From assembly GCA_945867815.1 (NCBI GenBank), contig CAMBIX010000003.1, positions 62,001 through 126,000 of the forward strand: DNA of 64,000 bases, given 5' to 3'. The DNA comes from an uncultured Veillonellaceae bacterium (GTDB taxonomy: Bacteria > Bacillota > Negativicutes > Veillonellales > Veillonellaceae). Positions within the stretch are counted from its first letter, which is position 1, and the number at the start of each line of letters is the position of its first letter. The translations under genes and the position numbers were made by a program. The notes under the pieces are model-generated. The model did no database searches, was not told where the DNA came from, and worked only from the letters and a program-made list of their open reading frames with translations. Below are positions 63,813-64,000 of this stretch, one piece after another.

Positions 63813-64000
63813 AAGTTCCTCCTAACCGGGACATCCCGATACACATACACTAGGCCTCACATGGCCGCTACTTAAATAAAAAGTAAGATGCAATACATTT
63901 TTCTTAACTTATGAGCCTAGTATAGTGAATTCAAAAAATAAAATTCGTAGCCTTAGCAACAACAGAAAGATTTTTTTCGTTTATACTCTAATTATGAGAA
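63813..64000 (-). promoter_or_regulatory. hcp upstream region with two small inverted repeats
   Basis: CGGGA-CA-TCCCG (63827-63838) lies directly before the hcp ribosome binding site. Further up, GGCC-6-GGCC occurs near 63854-63872. No clear -35/-10 pair was found, nor a clear HcpR or FNR site by eye. Confidence 0.4.

Overview
The window is a gene-dense, low-to-moderate GC chromosomal segment that reads as an anaerobic member of the Firmicutes, most likely class Negativicutes and family Veillonellaceae. That placement is inferred from gene content and style. The content includes strong AGGAGG ribosome binding sites, T-box leaders, a complete F-type ATP synthase operon, an [FeFe]-hydrogenase maturase (HydE), HypA/HypB nickel insertion proteins, a class I hybrid-cluster protein, an iron-sulfur L-serine dehydratase and a WecA/WecB pair. 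I see no rRNA, CRISPR array, phage or transposase. It looks like core chromosome, and the novelty lies in structured intergenic DNA and a few odd genes.

Layout: 1-1.3 kb, end of an SDR gene, a TauE/SafE exporter and a TrpR-like regulator. 1.4-4.0 kb, D-amino acid aminotransferase with the methionine ABC transporter metN-metI. 4.1-7.0 kb, a membrane acyltransferase directly abutting a DUF4127 secreted protein. 7.2-12.1 kb, queG, pepD, mscS and a D,D-carboxypeptidase. 12.2-15.1 kb, methionine biosynthesis (metA-metY) behind a Met-specific T-box (specifier ATG). 15.1-22.3 kb, the ten-gene atp operon. 22.7-26.6 kb, wecB, a WecA/TagO-type transferase, and a UPF0210/UPF0237 pair. 26.8-31.2 kb, pgm, yitT, ispE and a GntR regulator. 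31.2-36.5 kb, a newly noted 39-residue membrane peptide, a secreted protein, two transporters and a YhcH-type protein. 36.7-42.4 kb, hydE with an unknown partner, a DUF234 ATPase under a palindromic promoter-operator, a nitroreductase, cobT and a ferredoxin. 42.8-48.2 kb, ileS behind an Ile T-box, then niaR-niaP. 48.4-50.3 kb, tuf and five tRNA genes. 50.3-54.2 kb, an unknown secreted protein, hypB, hypA and a FolD-like enzyme. 54.4-64 kb, a heavy-metal P-type ATPase with an SmtB/ArsR-like operator, a PASTA-containing PBP, cca, sdaAA/sdaAB and hcp.

How the parts work together: methionine supply is handled by import (MetNI) and by synthesis (MetA with the acetyl-CoA-type Glu, feeding MetY), the latter gated by uncharged tRNA-Met. 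Hydrogen metabolism is represented by maturation genes only (hydE, hypA, hypB). The ATP synthase has a proton-type c subunit. Niacin uptake is under NiaR.

The most interesting points are: a FolD-like enzyme that has lost the catalytic Lys and Gln of the family while sitting in a hypA-hypB operon; three intergenic blocks whose inverted repeats cross each other (potential pseudoknots or switches); a 45-bp palindrome laid over the promoter of a DUF234 ATPase; and an in-frame TGA at codon 5 of an AEC transporter.
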